Below, one piece after another: positions 8,007-16,669 of a stretch of DNA of 64,000 bases. Under the pieces are notes generated by a model. It did not search any database and had not been told where the DNA came from. It saw only the letters and a list, made by a program, of their open reading frames with translations. The stretch is from Micromonospora sp. MA102. Its GTDB lineage: Bacteria > Actinomycetota > Actinomycetes > Mycobacteriales > Micromonosporaceae. The position numbers and the translations under genes are program-made. Position 1 is the stretch's first letter, and each line of letters starts with the position of its first letter. The stretch spans positions 81,944 to 145,943 of the forward strand of contig NZ_JAMWEG010000016.1 in NCBI RefSeq assembly GCF_025460765.1, given 5' to 3'.

Positions 8007-8428
8007 CGCGCCGGGTTCTCGCCGAGGGGCTGTTCCCGTGTCGGTGAGGCGACGAACCGGCCGACCCGGGTGACCAGCATGGCCATCTCGTACGCGATCA
8101 GGCCGACGTCGGCGTCCTCGGACGCCAGCACGGCCAGGCAGGCGTTGCGGCCGGCCGCGGTGACGAACAGGAACGACGACTGCATCTCGATGATGGTCTG
8201 CTGCACCTGACCACCGCCGAACCGCTTCCCCGCGCCCCGGGCCAGGCTCTGGATGCCCGCCGCCATCGCCGCGAGATGCTCGCCGTCGTCCCGGCTCAAC
8301 CCGCGGGACGAGGCCATCAGCAGTCCGTCGGTGGAGAGCGCCACGGCGTGTTCCGCCTGCTTGACCCGGCCGACCAGGTCATCCAGCAACCACGTCAGGT
8401 CCGCGCTCGAAGCCGTCTTCTGCGCCAC
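8003..8428 (-). CDS. cvnB: Conservon roadblock/LC7-domain protein CvnB
   Basis: This 141-residue roadblock/LC7 protein begins with a helix (DLTWLLDDLVGRVKQAEHAVALSTDGL) and a beta-sheet region typical of the fold, including FLFVTAAGRNACLAVLAS. Roadblock proteins regulate small GTPases such as the CvnD type (family knowledge). It follows cvnA after 64 bases and overlaps cvnC by four. All four conservon parts are intact, so the system is likely functional. Confidence 0.92.
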   Translation of the reverse strand: MAQKTASSADLTWLLDDLVGRVKQAEHAVALSTDGLLMASSRGLSRDDGEHLAAMAAGIQSLARGAGKRFGGGQVQQTIIEMQSSFLFVTAAGRNACLAVLASEDADVGLIAYEMAMLVTRVGRFVASPTREQPLGENPAR

Positions 8429-8492
8429 TCGTCGTCCTCTTCTCCCCCGGCTGGTGTGCCGTGCTCGTCCGGGATCGCCGGTTCGGCGGTCC

Positions 8493-10985
8493 CTAGGTCG
8501 CCTGACCGTCGCCGGTGTCCGGCGCGCCGGCGTCGTGCGCCCCGCCGAGCAGCCGGGCCGCGTCGGTCCGGCCGCGTCGGGTGCCGCTCTGGTAGGAGCT
8601 CATCATCCGGCGCACCTGCTCCGGCGGGCGCACCGTGTCGTCGTCGTCGCTGCCGCCGTCCTCGACAGCGGACTGGTCGTGCCGCAGTTCCGGCGCCAGG
8701 CTGGCCTGGCGGACCCGGACGGGCAGCCCGCCGTCGGTGCGGGCCGCCGGTGCACCGTCCGTCTCCGCCGCACCGGCCGGCGCGGCGTCGGCGGTCCCGG
8801 TGTCCACCGGGGACAGCGCCGCGGTGGGCTCGGCGAGCGCGGGCTGCCGTTTCCGGGTACGCGCCGGCAGCCCGGACGGGGTGAGCCGAGGCTCGTCCGC
8901 GTCGGCCTCCGGCGCCGGGGCGGGTGCTTCCGTCCCGTCCGCGACCGGCTCCGCCGGACCGGCGCTCTCGGCCAGCGCCACCGTGGTGGCCGGCCGGTCG
9001 CCGGCGGGCTCGGCCGCCGCGCTCTCCACGGCCGGGGAGGCGGGCACCGCCGTTGCGGACTGCCCGGCGCCGACCGGGAAGCCGCCGGAGGTGCTCGGGT
9101 CCGGCCCGTCGTTCGTGACCAGTTCGAGGGGGATCAGCACCACGGCGGTCGTCCCGCCGTACGCCGATTCCTTGAGCTGCACCTTCACCCCGTGCCGCTC
9201 GGTGAGCCGGCTGACCACGAAGAGACCGAGCCGGGCGGCGTTGGCCAGGTTCAGCTCGGACCGGTCCACGATGCGCCGGTTCGCGGCGGCCAGCTCCTCC
9301 GCGCCCATGCCGAGGCCGCGGTCCTCGATCTCGATGGCGAAGCCGTTGGACACCATCATGCCGCGCACCTCGACGGTGGTGTGCGGCGGCGAGAAGGAGA
9401 GGCCGTTCTCGATCAGCTCGGCCAGCAGGTGGATGACGTCGCCGACGGCCCGGCCGGTCAGCGACACGGGACCCAGCGGCCGCACGGTGACGCGGGTGTA
9501 GTCCTCGACCTCGGCGACCGCGCCGCGCACCACGTCCACCATCGGCACGTTGCGCCGCCACGCCCGGCCCGGCGTGGAGCCGGAGAGGACGATCAGGTTC
9601 TCCGCGTTGCGCCGCATCCGGGTGGCCAGGTGGTCGACGCGGAACAGGTCCTCCAGTTCCTCGGCGTCGTGCTCCCGGCGTTCCATGGCGTCGAGCAGGG
9701 TGAGCTGGCGGTGCACCAGCGCCTGGGTGCGCCGGGCCAGGCTGAGGAAGACCTCGCGGACGTTGCGGCGCAGCTCGGCCTGCTCGACCGCGGTGCGGAT
9801 GGCGGTCTCCTGCACGGCGTTGAACGCCTTGCCGACCTGCCCGATCTCGTCGTCACCGGTCTGCAGCGGTGGCGCCTCGCGGGCGACGTCGACCTCCTCG
9901 CCGTGGCCCAGCCGCTCGACCACGCTGGGCAGCCGCTCGTTGGCCAGCCGGAACGCCGCCTCGCGCAGCCGTTCGAGCTGCCGGACCAGCGCCCGGGCGG
10001 TGGTGATGGAGACGACGATGGATGCCACGACCGCGATGAGGCCGAGGCCGGCGGCGAGCACCAGCCGGACGATGACGCCGACGGCGACCGGGGTGGCCCG
10101 GGCCACGATGTCGTCGCCGCCGGCGAGGATCACGCCGCGCAGGTCCTCCATCGACCGACTCACGGCGGCCTGCCAGGCCGTGGCGGTGACCGGCGGGCGC
10201 ACGTCACTGCCCTTGGCGGCGAGCACCCGGTCCTGGAGGGTGCGGAGCTGCCGGAACGCCTCCCCCTCGGTCATCTGCTGGTAGCGGGCCCGGTCGGTCG
10301 GGGCGAGGTCGCGGGCGGTGCGGTCGGAGAGGAACCACTGGGCGCCGACCAGCCGGGCGAAGGCGCTCTGCTCCGCCACGGTCATCCGGTTGGCCGCCAC
10401 CGCGCCGGTGAGCAGGGCGTCCTGCTGGGACAGCAGCTCCCGGGCCCGGTTCAGGTCGATGAGCGCGGCGGTGTCCCGGGCGATCTCGTCGTCGTCCAGG
10501 CCGCCGAGCGCGTCGAAGACGCCGAAGATGGCGTCGACCGCCTCGTTGTACGCGGCCAGCGTCGCGGTGCGGTCGATGGTTTTGCGGCCGACCTCGGCGC
10601 GGACCGCGCCGAGCTGCTCGACCTGGGTCTTCAGGTCGGTGATGCGCTGCTCCAGCTCGTCGCTGGCCGGGATCTCGGTGCGCCAGTCCTGGGCGGAGCG
10701 CCACAGCGCGGCGGCGCTGTCGTCGGTGCGCTGCCGCTGGGCGACGAGGTCCTGGAGCTGGTCCGGGTCGGACTGTCCGAGGTACAACAGCGACAGCCGC
10801 CGCTCGTTCTGGAGCTGGAGCAGCAGCGGGTCGGCCGGCTCGAAGACCCGCGCGTTGAGCGCCTGCACGCCGAGCAGGTTGAACCCGTCCCGGACCGTCA
10901 CCCACGCCGCGAAGGCCCAGAGCGCGATCAGGGACGCCAGAAGGGCGATGATCTTCGTACGGAGATTCGTACTGCGGGAACGCAT
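8493..10985 (-). CDS. cvnA: Conservon sensor histidine-kinase-like protein CvnA (NIT-HAMP-HATPase)
   Basis: This 830-residue membrane sensor has a TM segment at about 12-30, a nitrate/nitrite-sensing (NIT) extracytoplasmic domain (about 45-290), a second TM (about 305-330), HAMP (about 330-400), a dimerisation helix (VFLSLARRTQALVHRQL) and an HATPase domain with N box ELIENGLSFSPP and G box IEDRGLGMG. A long Pro/Ala/Glu-rich disordered tail (about 670-830) follows. The classical phospho-acceptor H-box is degenerate, as usual in CvnA. ATG 10985 was preferred over the adjacent GTG 10988 for spacing from AGGA. Upstream, after about 94 bases, lies the diterpenoid operon on the same strand, so read-through is possible. 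Confidence 0.92.
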   Translation of the reverse strand: MRSRSTNLRTKIIALLASLIALWAFAAWVTVRDGFNLLGVQALNARVFEPADPLLLQLQNERRLSLLYLGQSDPDQLQDLVAQRQRTDDSAAALWRSAQDWRTEIPASDELEQRITDLKTQVEQLGAVRAEVGRKTIDRTATLAAYNEAVDAIFGVFDALGGLDDDEIARDTAALIDLNRARELLSQQDALLTGAVAANRMTVAEQSAFARLVGAQWFLSDRTARDLAPTDRARYQQMTEGEAFRQLRTLQDRVLAAKGSDVRPPVTATAWQAAVSRSMEDLRGVILAGGDDIVARATPVAVGVIVRLVLAAGLGLIAVVASIVVSITTARALVRQLERLREAAFRLANERLPSVVERLGHGEEVDVAREAPPLQTGDDEIGQVGKAFNAVQETAIRTAVEQAELRRNVREVFLSLARRTQALVHRQLTLLDAMERREHDAEELEDLFRVDHLATRMRRNAENLIVLSGSTPGRAWRRNVPMVDVVRGAVAEVEDYTRVTVRPLGPVSLTGRAVGDVIHLLAELIENGLSFSPPHTTVEVRGMMVSNGFAIEIEDRGLGMGAEELAAANRRIVDRSELNLANAARLGLFVVSRLTERHGVKVQLKESAYGGTTAVVLIPLELVTNDGPDPSTSGGFPVGAGQSATAVPASPAVESAAAEPAGDRPATTVALAESAGPAEPVADGTEAPAPAPEADADEPRLTPSGLPARTRKRQPALAEPTAALSPVDTGTADAAPAGAAETDGAPAARTDGGLPVRVRQASLAPELRHDQSAVEDGGSDDDDTVRPPEQVRRMMSSYQSGTRRGRTDAARLLGGAHDAGAPDTGDGQAT

Positions 10986-11079
10986 CACACCGTCCTGGCC
11001 CGGTATCCGATCAGTCGGAAATCCGATCGACTCCGGCGCACGCTAGCAGTCGTCGTGAACTCCATTCAAGCGATCCTGA

Positions 11080-12633
11080 TCATGGTGTTGCCGGCCCGGT
11101 GGGAGTTGGGTCGGCCGACCACGACGCGGCCAGCACCGCTGCGCGCACGATCAGGGTCGGACGGTAGAGATCCTTGTCGTGCCACAGGGCCGGCCCATCA
11201 GCGCGTCCGTCCCACTCGGACAGTCGCCGCCGCCCCCGCGCGAGCGCCGCATCGACCCGCGTATCTCCCGGCCGCCCGGCGCCGGACAGCGCGAGGACCG
11301 CGTACGCGGTCTCCTCGGCGGTGCCGCCCCAGCGCCCCCACGACCCGTCCGCCCGCTGGGTGCCGAGCAGCCAGCCGACGCCCCGGTCGACGGCGGCCCG
11401 CGCCGTAGCGCCGGCGGCGTGGTCGGCGAGCGCGAGCAGCACACAGTAGGTCGCGTAGTACGCCGACGCGTGCCACCGGTCGTCCCACGAGCCGTCCGGC
11501 TCCTGCCGCTCGACCAGCCAGCCGGCGACCCGGTCCACGGTGGCCGCGACCCCCGGGTGGCCGGGGTGCTCCCCGAGGGCGTCGAGCACGTGGGCGTTGG
11601 TGGTCACCGACGCCCCGTCCTCCCCCGGCCAGGTGCAGAAGTGCCGTCCGGTGTCGTACGCGTCGAGCCGGGACACGTCGAGCGGCCGGCCCAGCCGGGC
11701 GAGCGCGTACAGGGCCACCGAGGTGGTGTCGGCGTCGGCGGGCAGCCCGGGTCCGGTGGCCGCACCGGACACCCCGACGGCGGCCCGCAGCTCCGCCACG
11801 AGCGACCCGGGGACGGTCAGCGGCACGCCGGCCCGGGCCAGGATGCCGAGCACCCAGGCGCGCTCGAAGACGGTGATCGGGCTGGCGCAGGGCACCGGAC
11901 CCCGCGAGCCGACCCCCCGGAGGTAGTCCAGGGCGGGCCCCGGCTCGGGGCGACCGAGCCAGGCGGCCGTCGCGGCGGGCGAGGCGCCGACCGCGCCCGC
12001 CCCGGCGGGCCGCACCCCGGCCGCCCGGCGGGCGCCGTCGCCGGCCACCTCCAGCGCGTGGGCCAGCTTCTCGGGCACGGGCCGCCCGGTGGCCAGCAGG
12101 CCGCGTACCCGGGTCAGCCGGTCCGGGTCGAGACCGGCCGGCAACGGCAGGCGGACCCCGGCCCAGTCGGCCAGCCCGGCCGGGGGTCGCGCGAGGTGCC
12201 GCTCGACGGCCTCGCGCAGCGCCGGCACGATCAGGTCGGTGGCCGGCAGGTCGGGCGGGGCGCCGGCGTCGAGGGCGCCGGCCAGGAAGGCCAGGCCGCG
12301 GTGCGCGGCGCCGGCCAGCGGCGCGGTCGGACCGTGCTCGCCCCGCCGCAGCACGGTCAGCAGCGCCTCGGTGGCGCTCAGGGTGGGCACCAGGGCGTAC
12401 CCGCCGGGGCCGCCCCACCCGCCGTCGGCGCGCTGCCGGTCGAGCAGCCAGGAGACGCGGACGTCGTGGCCGGGCAGCCACGGCGCCAGGCCCACCAGCC
12501 GGCCGGTCTCGTAGACCGACGCGGAGGTCTGCCCGGCCGGGTTGTCCACCATGGCCTCGACGAGTTCCCGGACCTGCCCGGCGCGGGCGTCGCCGGCACG
12601 GGTGACCCGCGCGGGTCCCGCGGTGAGGCTCAC
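11080..12633 (-). CDS. Class II terpene cyclase (copalyl-diphosphate-synthase-like) with DxDTT motif
   Basis: This 517-residue protein is built of squalene-cyclase-type alpha-barrel repeats. QW-like motifs are visible (QRADGGWG near 67, QEPDGSWDDRW, QRADGSWG). The catalytic acid motif of class II cyclases appears as DADTT at 300-304, a DxDD variant as I recall from bacterial diphosphate cyclases. Such enzymes protonate and cyclise geranylgeranyl diphosphate to a bicyclic diphosphate without removing the diphosphate. The GTG start overlaps the class I synthase stop as GTGA. The exact skeleton (ent-, normal- or syn-copalyl, or halimadienyl) cannot be read. A squalene or tetraterpene cyclase is less likely because the partner is a class I synthase. 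Confidence 0.85.
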   Translation of the reverse strand: MSLTAGPARVTRAGDARAGQVRELVEAMVDNPAGQTSASVYETGRLVGLAPWLPGHDVRVSWLLDRQRADGGWGGPGGYALVPTLSATEALLTVLRRGEHGPTAPLAGAAHRGLAFLAGALDAGAPPDLPATDLIVPALREAVERHLARPPAGLADWAGVRLPLPAGLDPDRLTRVRGLLATGRPVPEKLAHALEVAGDGARRAAGVRPAGAGAVGASPAATAAWLGRPEPGPALDYLRGVGSRGPVPCASPITVFERAWVLGILARAGVPLTVPGSLVAELRAAVGVSGAATGPGLPADADTTSVALYALARLGRPLDVSRLDAYDTGRHFCTWPGEDGASVTTNAHVLDALGEHPGHPGVAATVDRVAGWLVERQEPDGSWDDRWHASAYYATYCVLLALADHAAGATARAAVDRGVGWLLGTQRADGSWGRWGGTAEETAYAVLALSGAGRPGDTRVDAALARGRRRLSEWDGRADGPALWHDKDLYRPTLIVRAAVLAASWSADPTPTGPATP

Positions 12634-13505
12634 TGGGCCCCCCAGAAGTCGGTGAGCCGGTAGAACCCGCTGGTGAAGCCGAGCTGTCGGGCCAGGAAGT
12701 CGGCCTGCCGGGGGCAGGCCGGCGCCAGGTCGGCCAGCAGCCGCCGGCAGTGGTCGACCTGCTCCGCCAGGCGCCGCTCGATCTCCGCCGGGTCGTCCAC
12801 CAGCAGGAGCGCGTTGAGGTCGCCCCACTCCCGGTCACGCCGGTGGGTGCCGAGGTCGTTGACCAGCCGCAGAGCCCGCTGGACCTCGTCGCTCACCGCG
12901 ATCAGCCGGGGCAGCTCGCGGTGCGTGGCGGTGTCCCCGGTGTGGATCCAGTGCGCCACGTTGACCACCGTGGCGGCGAGGTTGTCGGCGTTCGCCAGGT
13001 ACGCGTCGAGGGTGGGGTGGTCGGCCTGCTTCCATTCCCACTCGCGGGCCATCGCGTCGAGGGTGCGGGCCATCGCGTCCCGCCACGGCTCGCGCAGCTC
13101 GCGGTAGGCCGGGGTGGCGGCCAGGTCGTCCCGCAACTCGGCGAGGAACCGGCCCAGCGGGTCGTCGGGCGCGGCGCCGTCGACCACGGCGAGGCAGGAC
13201 TTGACGATCCGGTCGACCTCCGACCGGGAGGCCGCCAGGTGGTCGACCTGCCAGTCGACCGCGAAGCCCCAGAGCACGGCGCGGTTGGTCAGCGCCAGCT
13301 CCTCGGCGGTACACCAGGGCGCGCTGAACGACATTGCGAGGGCGATGCTGCTGAACAGCGCCGCGTCGAACGGCCGGCCGGGAAACAGCTCGGCGTGCCC
13401 GGCCGCGCACCGTTGCAGGTCGCGCTGGCCCTTCGCGGCCTGCGCGCAGATCCGCCCCTGCTCCGCCGCGGCGGCGACCGGATCCGGCACCTCCCCGCCG
13501 GTCAT
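12630..13505 (-). CDS. Class I terpene synthase
   Basis: This 291-residue all-alpha terpene synthase has a first metal site D84-WQV-D88 (a DxxxD form of the Asp-rich motif) in FAVDWQVDHLA. The second site is at 216-224, NDLGTHRRD, an NSE-type motif (ND, Thr, acidic end). With the neighbouring class II cyclase it probably ionises a copalyl-type diphosphate to give a polycyclic diterpene. It overlaps the P450 upstream by ATGA and the class II cyclase downstream by GTGA, so all three are translated from one message. No prenyl diphosphate synthase is encoded in the operon, so GGPP must come from elsewhere. Confidence 0.88.
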   Translation of the reverse strand: MTGGEVPDPVAAAAEQGRICAQAAKGQRDLQRCAAGHAELFPGRPFDAALFSSIALAMSFSAPWCTAEELALTNRAVLWGFAVDWQVDHLAASRSEVDRIVKSCLAVVDGAAPDDPLGRFLAELRDDLAATPAYRELREPWRDAMARTLDAMAREWEWKQADHPTLDAYLANADNLAATVVNVAHWIHTGDTATHRELPRLIAVSDEVQRALRLVNDLGTHRRDREWGDLNALLLVDDPAEIERRLAEQVDHCRRLLADLAPACPRQADFLARQLGFTSGFYRLTDFWGAQ

Positions 13506-14890
13506 GCCGGCTCCGCCCGCCGCTCGGCGGCCAGCAGGGTCAGCTCGACCCGCTCGCGCGGCCGCAACGCCGCGGCCAGCCGCAGGCCGGGTACGCCGGG
13601 ACGACGCAGCCGGAACCGGTAGCGGCTCAGCATCGTGGCGAGGATGAGCTGCGCCTCCAGGTAGAACAGGTACATACCGAGGCACTGGTGCGGGCCGCCG
13701 CCGAACGGGAAGTGGGCGTACCGGTGGCGGGCGCGGACCCGCTCGGGCCGGAACCGTTCCGGGTCGAACTCGTCCGGCCGGTCCCAGAACTGCCGCATGC
13801 GCTGGGTGATCAGCGGGCTGGCCACCATGGTGGCCCCGGCCTCGATCGGCACGCCGTCGATGACGTCGTCGGCCACCGCGCGGCGCGGGATGATCCAGCC
13901 GATCGGGTAGAGCCGGAGCAGCTCGTCCAGGACCATCCGGGTGTAGGTGAGGTCGGCGAGGTGCTCGCGGCGCACCGGTTCGTCGCCCACCACCCGGTCG
14001 ATCTCGGCGTAGAGCCGCTCGGCCACGTCGGGCCGCTGCTCCAGGTGGGGCCAGGCCCAGGTGAGCACGTTGATGGTGGTCTCGGTGGTGGCCGCGAACA
14101 TGGCCACGGTGTCGTTGCGGACCTGCCGCTCGTCGAGCTGCCGCCCGTCGTCGGTGCGGGCCTTCCAGAGCGTGGAGATGATGTCGTCGCCCTGGTCGGC
14201 CACGGCCCGGGTCTCCCGGACGATCGGCACGAGCACCTCGTCGACGATGCGGACCGCGCGGCGGAACGGGCGGTCCCCCGGCATGGGCAGGGAGAGCGGG
14301 GCGAACGGCACCACGATCCGGGGAATCACCGCGCTGGCGATGACGTCCTGCGCGTCGATCACCCGCAGCGCGTCCGGCACGGAGATCTTGTCGGCGAAGA
14401 GCACCCGCATGATCGCCCGGCTGACGATCCGGGCCTGCTCGGTGCCGATGTCGACGGGGCGCCCGGCCCGGAACGGCTCGTCCAGCTCGTCCACGGCGTC
14501 CCGGATGGCGTCGGCCATGCCGTCGATCAGCGCCTCCACCCGCTTCGCGGTGAACATCGGCTGGAGCATGCGGCGGCTGGCCGACCAGATCTGACCCTCG
14601 CCGAGGATGCCCTCGCCGAACAGCCGCTTGACCGGGCGCCAGAACAGCCCGTCGCCGGCCCGTTCGTAGTTGTCCGCCCGGTCCCGCAGCACGTGCTGGA
14701 CGTGCCGGGGGTGGGTGGCCAGGTACGGGCGGAACGATCCCAGGTTCAGCCGGACGAGCGCGCCTCCGGTCCGGTTGCCCACGTCGATCAGCGCACGGGC
14801 CGGGTCCCGGAGCATGCCGGGCAGGATCTGCCGCAGCGGAACGGGGTGGGGCCGACCGGTGGGCCGGGGCGCGATCTGCGACTCGTCCAC
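13502..14890 (-). CDS. Cytochrome P450 of a diterpenoid operon
   Basis: This 462-residue P450 is slightly longer than typical bacterial class I P450s. It has an I-helix AATTET at 266-271, ExxR as ELLR at 323-326 and a heme loop FGGGPHQCLG with Cys403 as thiolate ligand. The sequence style (PMFTAKRVEAL, FWRPVKRLFGEG) resembles self-sufficient-length terpene oxidases rather than macrolide hydroxylases. It is the first gene of the operon and probably oxidises the diterpene made by the next two enzymes. No ferredoxin or reductase gene is nearby. The GTG at 14890 follows GGGGGAG by eight bases; an in-frame ATG 23 codons upstream is less likely. Confidence 0.88.
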   Translation of the reverse strand: MDESQIAPRPTGRPHPVPLRQILPGMLRDPARALIDVGNRTGGALVRLNLGSFRPYLATHPRHVQHVLRDRADNYERAGDGLFWRPVKRLFGEGILGEGQIWSASRRMLQPMFTAKRVEALIDGMADAIRDAVDELDEPFRAGRPVDIGTEQARIVSRAIMRVLFADKISVPDALRVIDAQDVIASAVIPRIVVPFAPLSLPMPGDRPFRRAVRIVDEVLVPIVRETRAVADQGDDIISTLWKARTDDGRQLDERQVRNDTVAMFAATTETTINVLTWAWPHLEQRPDVAERLYAEIDRVVGDEPVRREHLADLTYTRMVLDELLRLYPIGWIIPRRAVADDVIDGVPIEAGATMVASPLITQRMRQFWDRPDEFDPERFRPERVRARHRYAHFPFGGGPHQCLGMYLFYLEAQLILATMLSRYRFRLRRPGVPGLRLAAALRPRERVELTLLAAERRAEPA

Positions 14891-15260
14891 GTGAATGGCT
14901 CCCCCAGTCCTACTCAGGGTCGCGACACCGTCATGACCCGTGACGTTGCCCGCGAGCATGCCATCCTGAACGGCGGATAAAAAGGCGGACAGGAAAATAT
15001 CTCACTCCACAACAATCCCGATGTCGACAATGGAGCCGGTGGGATTTGCGTCACGCCGTAAGCCTTCCGGCGAGCCCAGTCATCCACAGTGGAGTTTCCG
15101 GCCGGCTTCCGGCGCAGGTCCGCCCGGCCCCGCCGGGCACCCGCCGGCCGCCATCGGCCCGAGCCGCCCGCCGCCCGGCCGGTGGGCCGGGGCGGTCAAC
15201 TCCCCCGGCCGACTGGGGAGAACGCGGGCGCGTGCCCGCCCCCTGTGCCAAGCTTCGGGC
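14891..15260 (+). other. Intergenic region between the diterpenoid operon and DUF2630 gene
   Basis: This is 370 bases with no convincing gene. It holds the 5' region of the leftward P450 operon and of the rightward DUF2630 gene. Around 14980-15050 there is an unusually AT-rich patch (short A- and T-runs such as TAAAAAGG and GAAAATATC) that stands out against the 73 percent GC background and is the likeliest promoter zone. No clear palindromic operator was found. From 15085 to 15250 it is plain GC-rich sequence. Confidence 0.5.
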
Positions 15261-15509
15261 ATGGACGACAAGACCATCCTGAGCCGGATCTCCGAACTCG
15301 TCGACGAGGAGCACCGGCTGCGCGCGGCCGCGCAGGAGCACGAGGCCGGCACCGACGACGAGGCACGGGAGCGACTGCAGGCCCTGGAGGAGTCCCTCGA
15401 CCAGTGCTGGGACCTGCTCCGCCGGCGCCGGGCGGCGCGCCGGACGCACGGCGACCCGGACGCCCAGGGCCAGCGCCCTGTCGCGGAGGTCGAGCGCTAC
15501 CTCCAGTGA
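15261..15509 (+). CDS. DUF2630 family protein
   Basis: This 82-residue DUF2630 protein is almost wholly helical and likely a coiled coil. It opens with DDKTILSRISELVDEEHRLR and has the conserved LQALEESLDQCWDLLRRRRA. Function is unknown; it is widespread and single-copy in actinobacteria. The ATG at 15261 is chosen because the family always begins at this point; no ribosome site is evident, so a leaderless message is possible. A large perfect hairpin separates it from the convergent RIO kinase gene. Confidence 0.85.
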   Translation: MDDKTILSRISELVDEEHRLRAAAQEHEAGTDDEARERLQALEESLDQCWDLLRRRRAARRTHGDPDAQGQRPVAEVERYLQ

Positions 15510-15532
15510 CGCCGGGCCGGCGGCGGACCGCC

Positions 15533-15576
15533 GCGCCGCGTCCCGGGCGGGCCGCCACCCGCCCGGGACGCGGCGC
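15533..15576. terminator. Bidirectional 19-bp hairpin terminator
   Basis: A perfect 19-base stem (15533-15551 with 15558-15576) encloses a six-base loop. It lies between the convergent DUF2630 and RIO kinase genes and could stop transcription from both sides. Confidence 0.75.
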
Positions 15577-15578
15577 GC

Positions 15579-16508
15579 TCAGCGCAGCCCCGCCTCCCGC
15601 AACAGCACCTCGGTCAGCGCCTCCGGATCGGTCTCCGAGGCGGGCAGGCCGCGGGCGGTGAACCAGGTGCCCACCACCCGGACGTCCCGGCCCAGGAACT
15701 CGGCCCCCTGCGGGTTGGCCACCACGTCGACCACCTGCGGCAGGTCGATCATGACCAGCCGCCCGGCGTGCACGAGCAGGTTGTACGGGGACAGGTCGCC
15801 GTGGGCGTACCCGGCGCGGGCCAGGACCACCAGGGCGTCGACCAGTTGCTCCCACAGGTCGCGCAGCTCGGCGCCCTCGGGCCGGAGCTGGGCCAGCCGG
15901 GGCGCGGCCAGGCCCGCCTCGGCGTCACCGACGAACTCCAGCATCAGCTCGGTGCCGAGCAGCTGGACCGGGTAGGGCACGGCGATCCGCCCGGAGGCCG
16001 CGCCGATCTCCCAGAGCCGGGCGAGCGCGGCGAACTCGGCGGCCGCCCACTGCCCGGCGATCACCTGCCGGCCGAACGAGGTCCGGCCGGCCATGGCCCG
16101 CATCTCCCGGGAGCGGCGGACCCGGCGCCCCTCCAGGTAGCCGGCGTCGCGGTGAAAGAGGCGGTGCTGGGGATCCCGGTACCGCTTGGCCGCCAGCAGG
16201 CAGCCCCGGCCGGTGTCCGGCACGGCACGGCGGACCAGGTGGACGTCCGCCTCCTTGCCGGTCTTCAGCACCCCCAGCTCGGTGTCCTTCGCGGCCAGTT
16301 CGGTGACCAGCCACTGCGGGTGGGGCTCCGGCCCGTGCACGGCCAGGTCCCAGGAGGACCAGCTGTCCTCCGCGTCCGGCTCGGCGTCGGGGTCGGTGAG
16401 GACCGGCTCGGCGTGCCGGCCCCGCTTCAGGAAGGTGGGTTCGTCGTCGTCAAAACGGCTCTTGCCGCGGCCACGGCGCTGCGGCGCCGGGAAGTCGTGA
16501 TCGCGCAC
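15579..16508 (-). CDS. RIO-family serine protein kinase
   Basis: This 309-residue atypical kinase shows the RIO nucleotide loop variant LKTGKEADVHLV, the ATP-contacting Lys in LAAKRYRDP, the catalytic loop AHGDLSPYNLLV and the metal-binding strand VMIDLPQVVDV (usually IDFPQ). In archaea and eukaryotes RIO kinases act in small-subunit ribosome maturation; the actinobacterial role is not established. The N-terminal 60 residues are basic and acidic, probably disordered. The GTG at 16508 is the likely start, but its ribosome site is poor, so the exact start is uncertain. It is convergent with DUF2630 across a strong terminator. Confidence 0.85.
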   Translation of the reverse strand: MRDHDFPAPQRRGRGKSRFDDDEPTFLKRGRHAEPVLTDPDAEPDAEDSWSSWDLAVHGPEPHPQWLVTELAAKDTELGVLKTGKEADVHLVRRAVPDTGRGCLLAAKRYRDPQHRLFHRDAGYLEGRRVRRSREMRAMAGRTSFGRQVIAGQWAAAEFAALARLWEIGAASGRIAVPYPVQLLGTELMLEFVGDAEAGLAAPRLAQLRPEGAELRDLWEQLVDALVVLARAGYAHGDLSPYNLLVHAGRLVMIDLPQVVDVVANPQGAEFLGRDVRVVGTWFTARGLPASETDPEALTEVLLREAGLR

Positions 16509-16669
16509 GGGTGGATCGGTCCTTCGATCGAGGCTGGTGGAGGCAGGTGGTGGGACCCCGCAAAGACGGCCATGACCGACCTCCTCTCCTCGACCGGGCA
16601 CCGCCCGGCTGCGCCCTCGCGCCGCACCATGGTCACCGGCGGCCCCGGGCGGGTCAACCGAATTTCCGC

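Noticed and set aside
8253..11408. A 1051-codon rightward frame over the conservon
   Set aside because: It lies antisense to four intact conservon genes and its product is Arg/Gly/Ala-rich with no motif.
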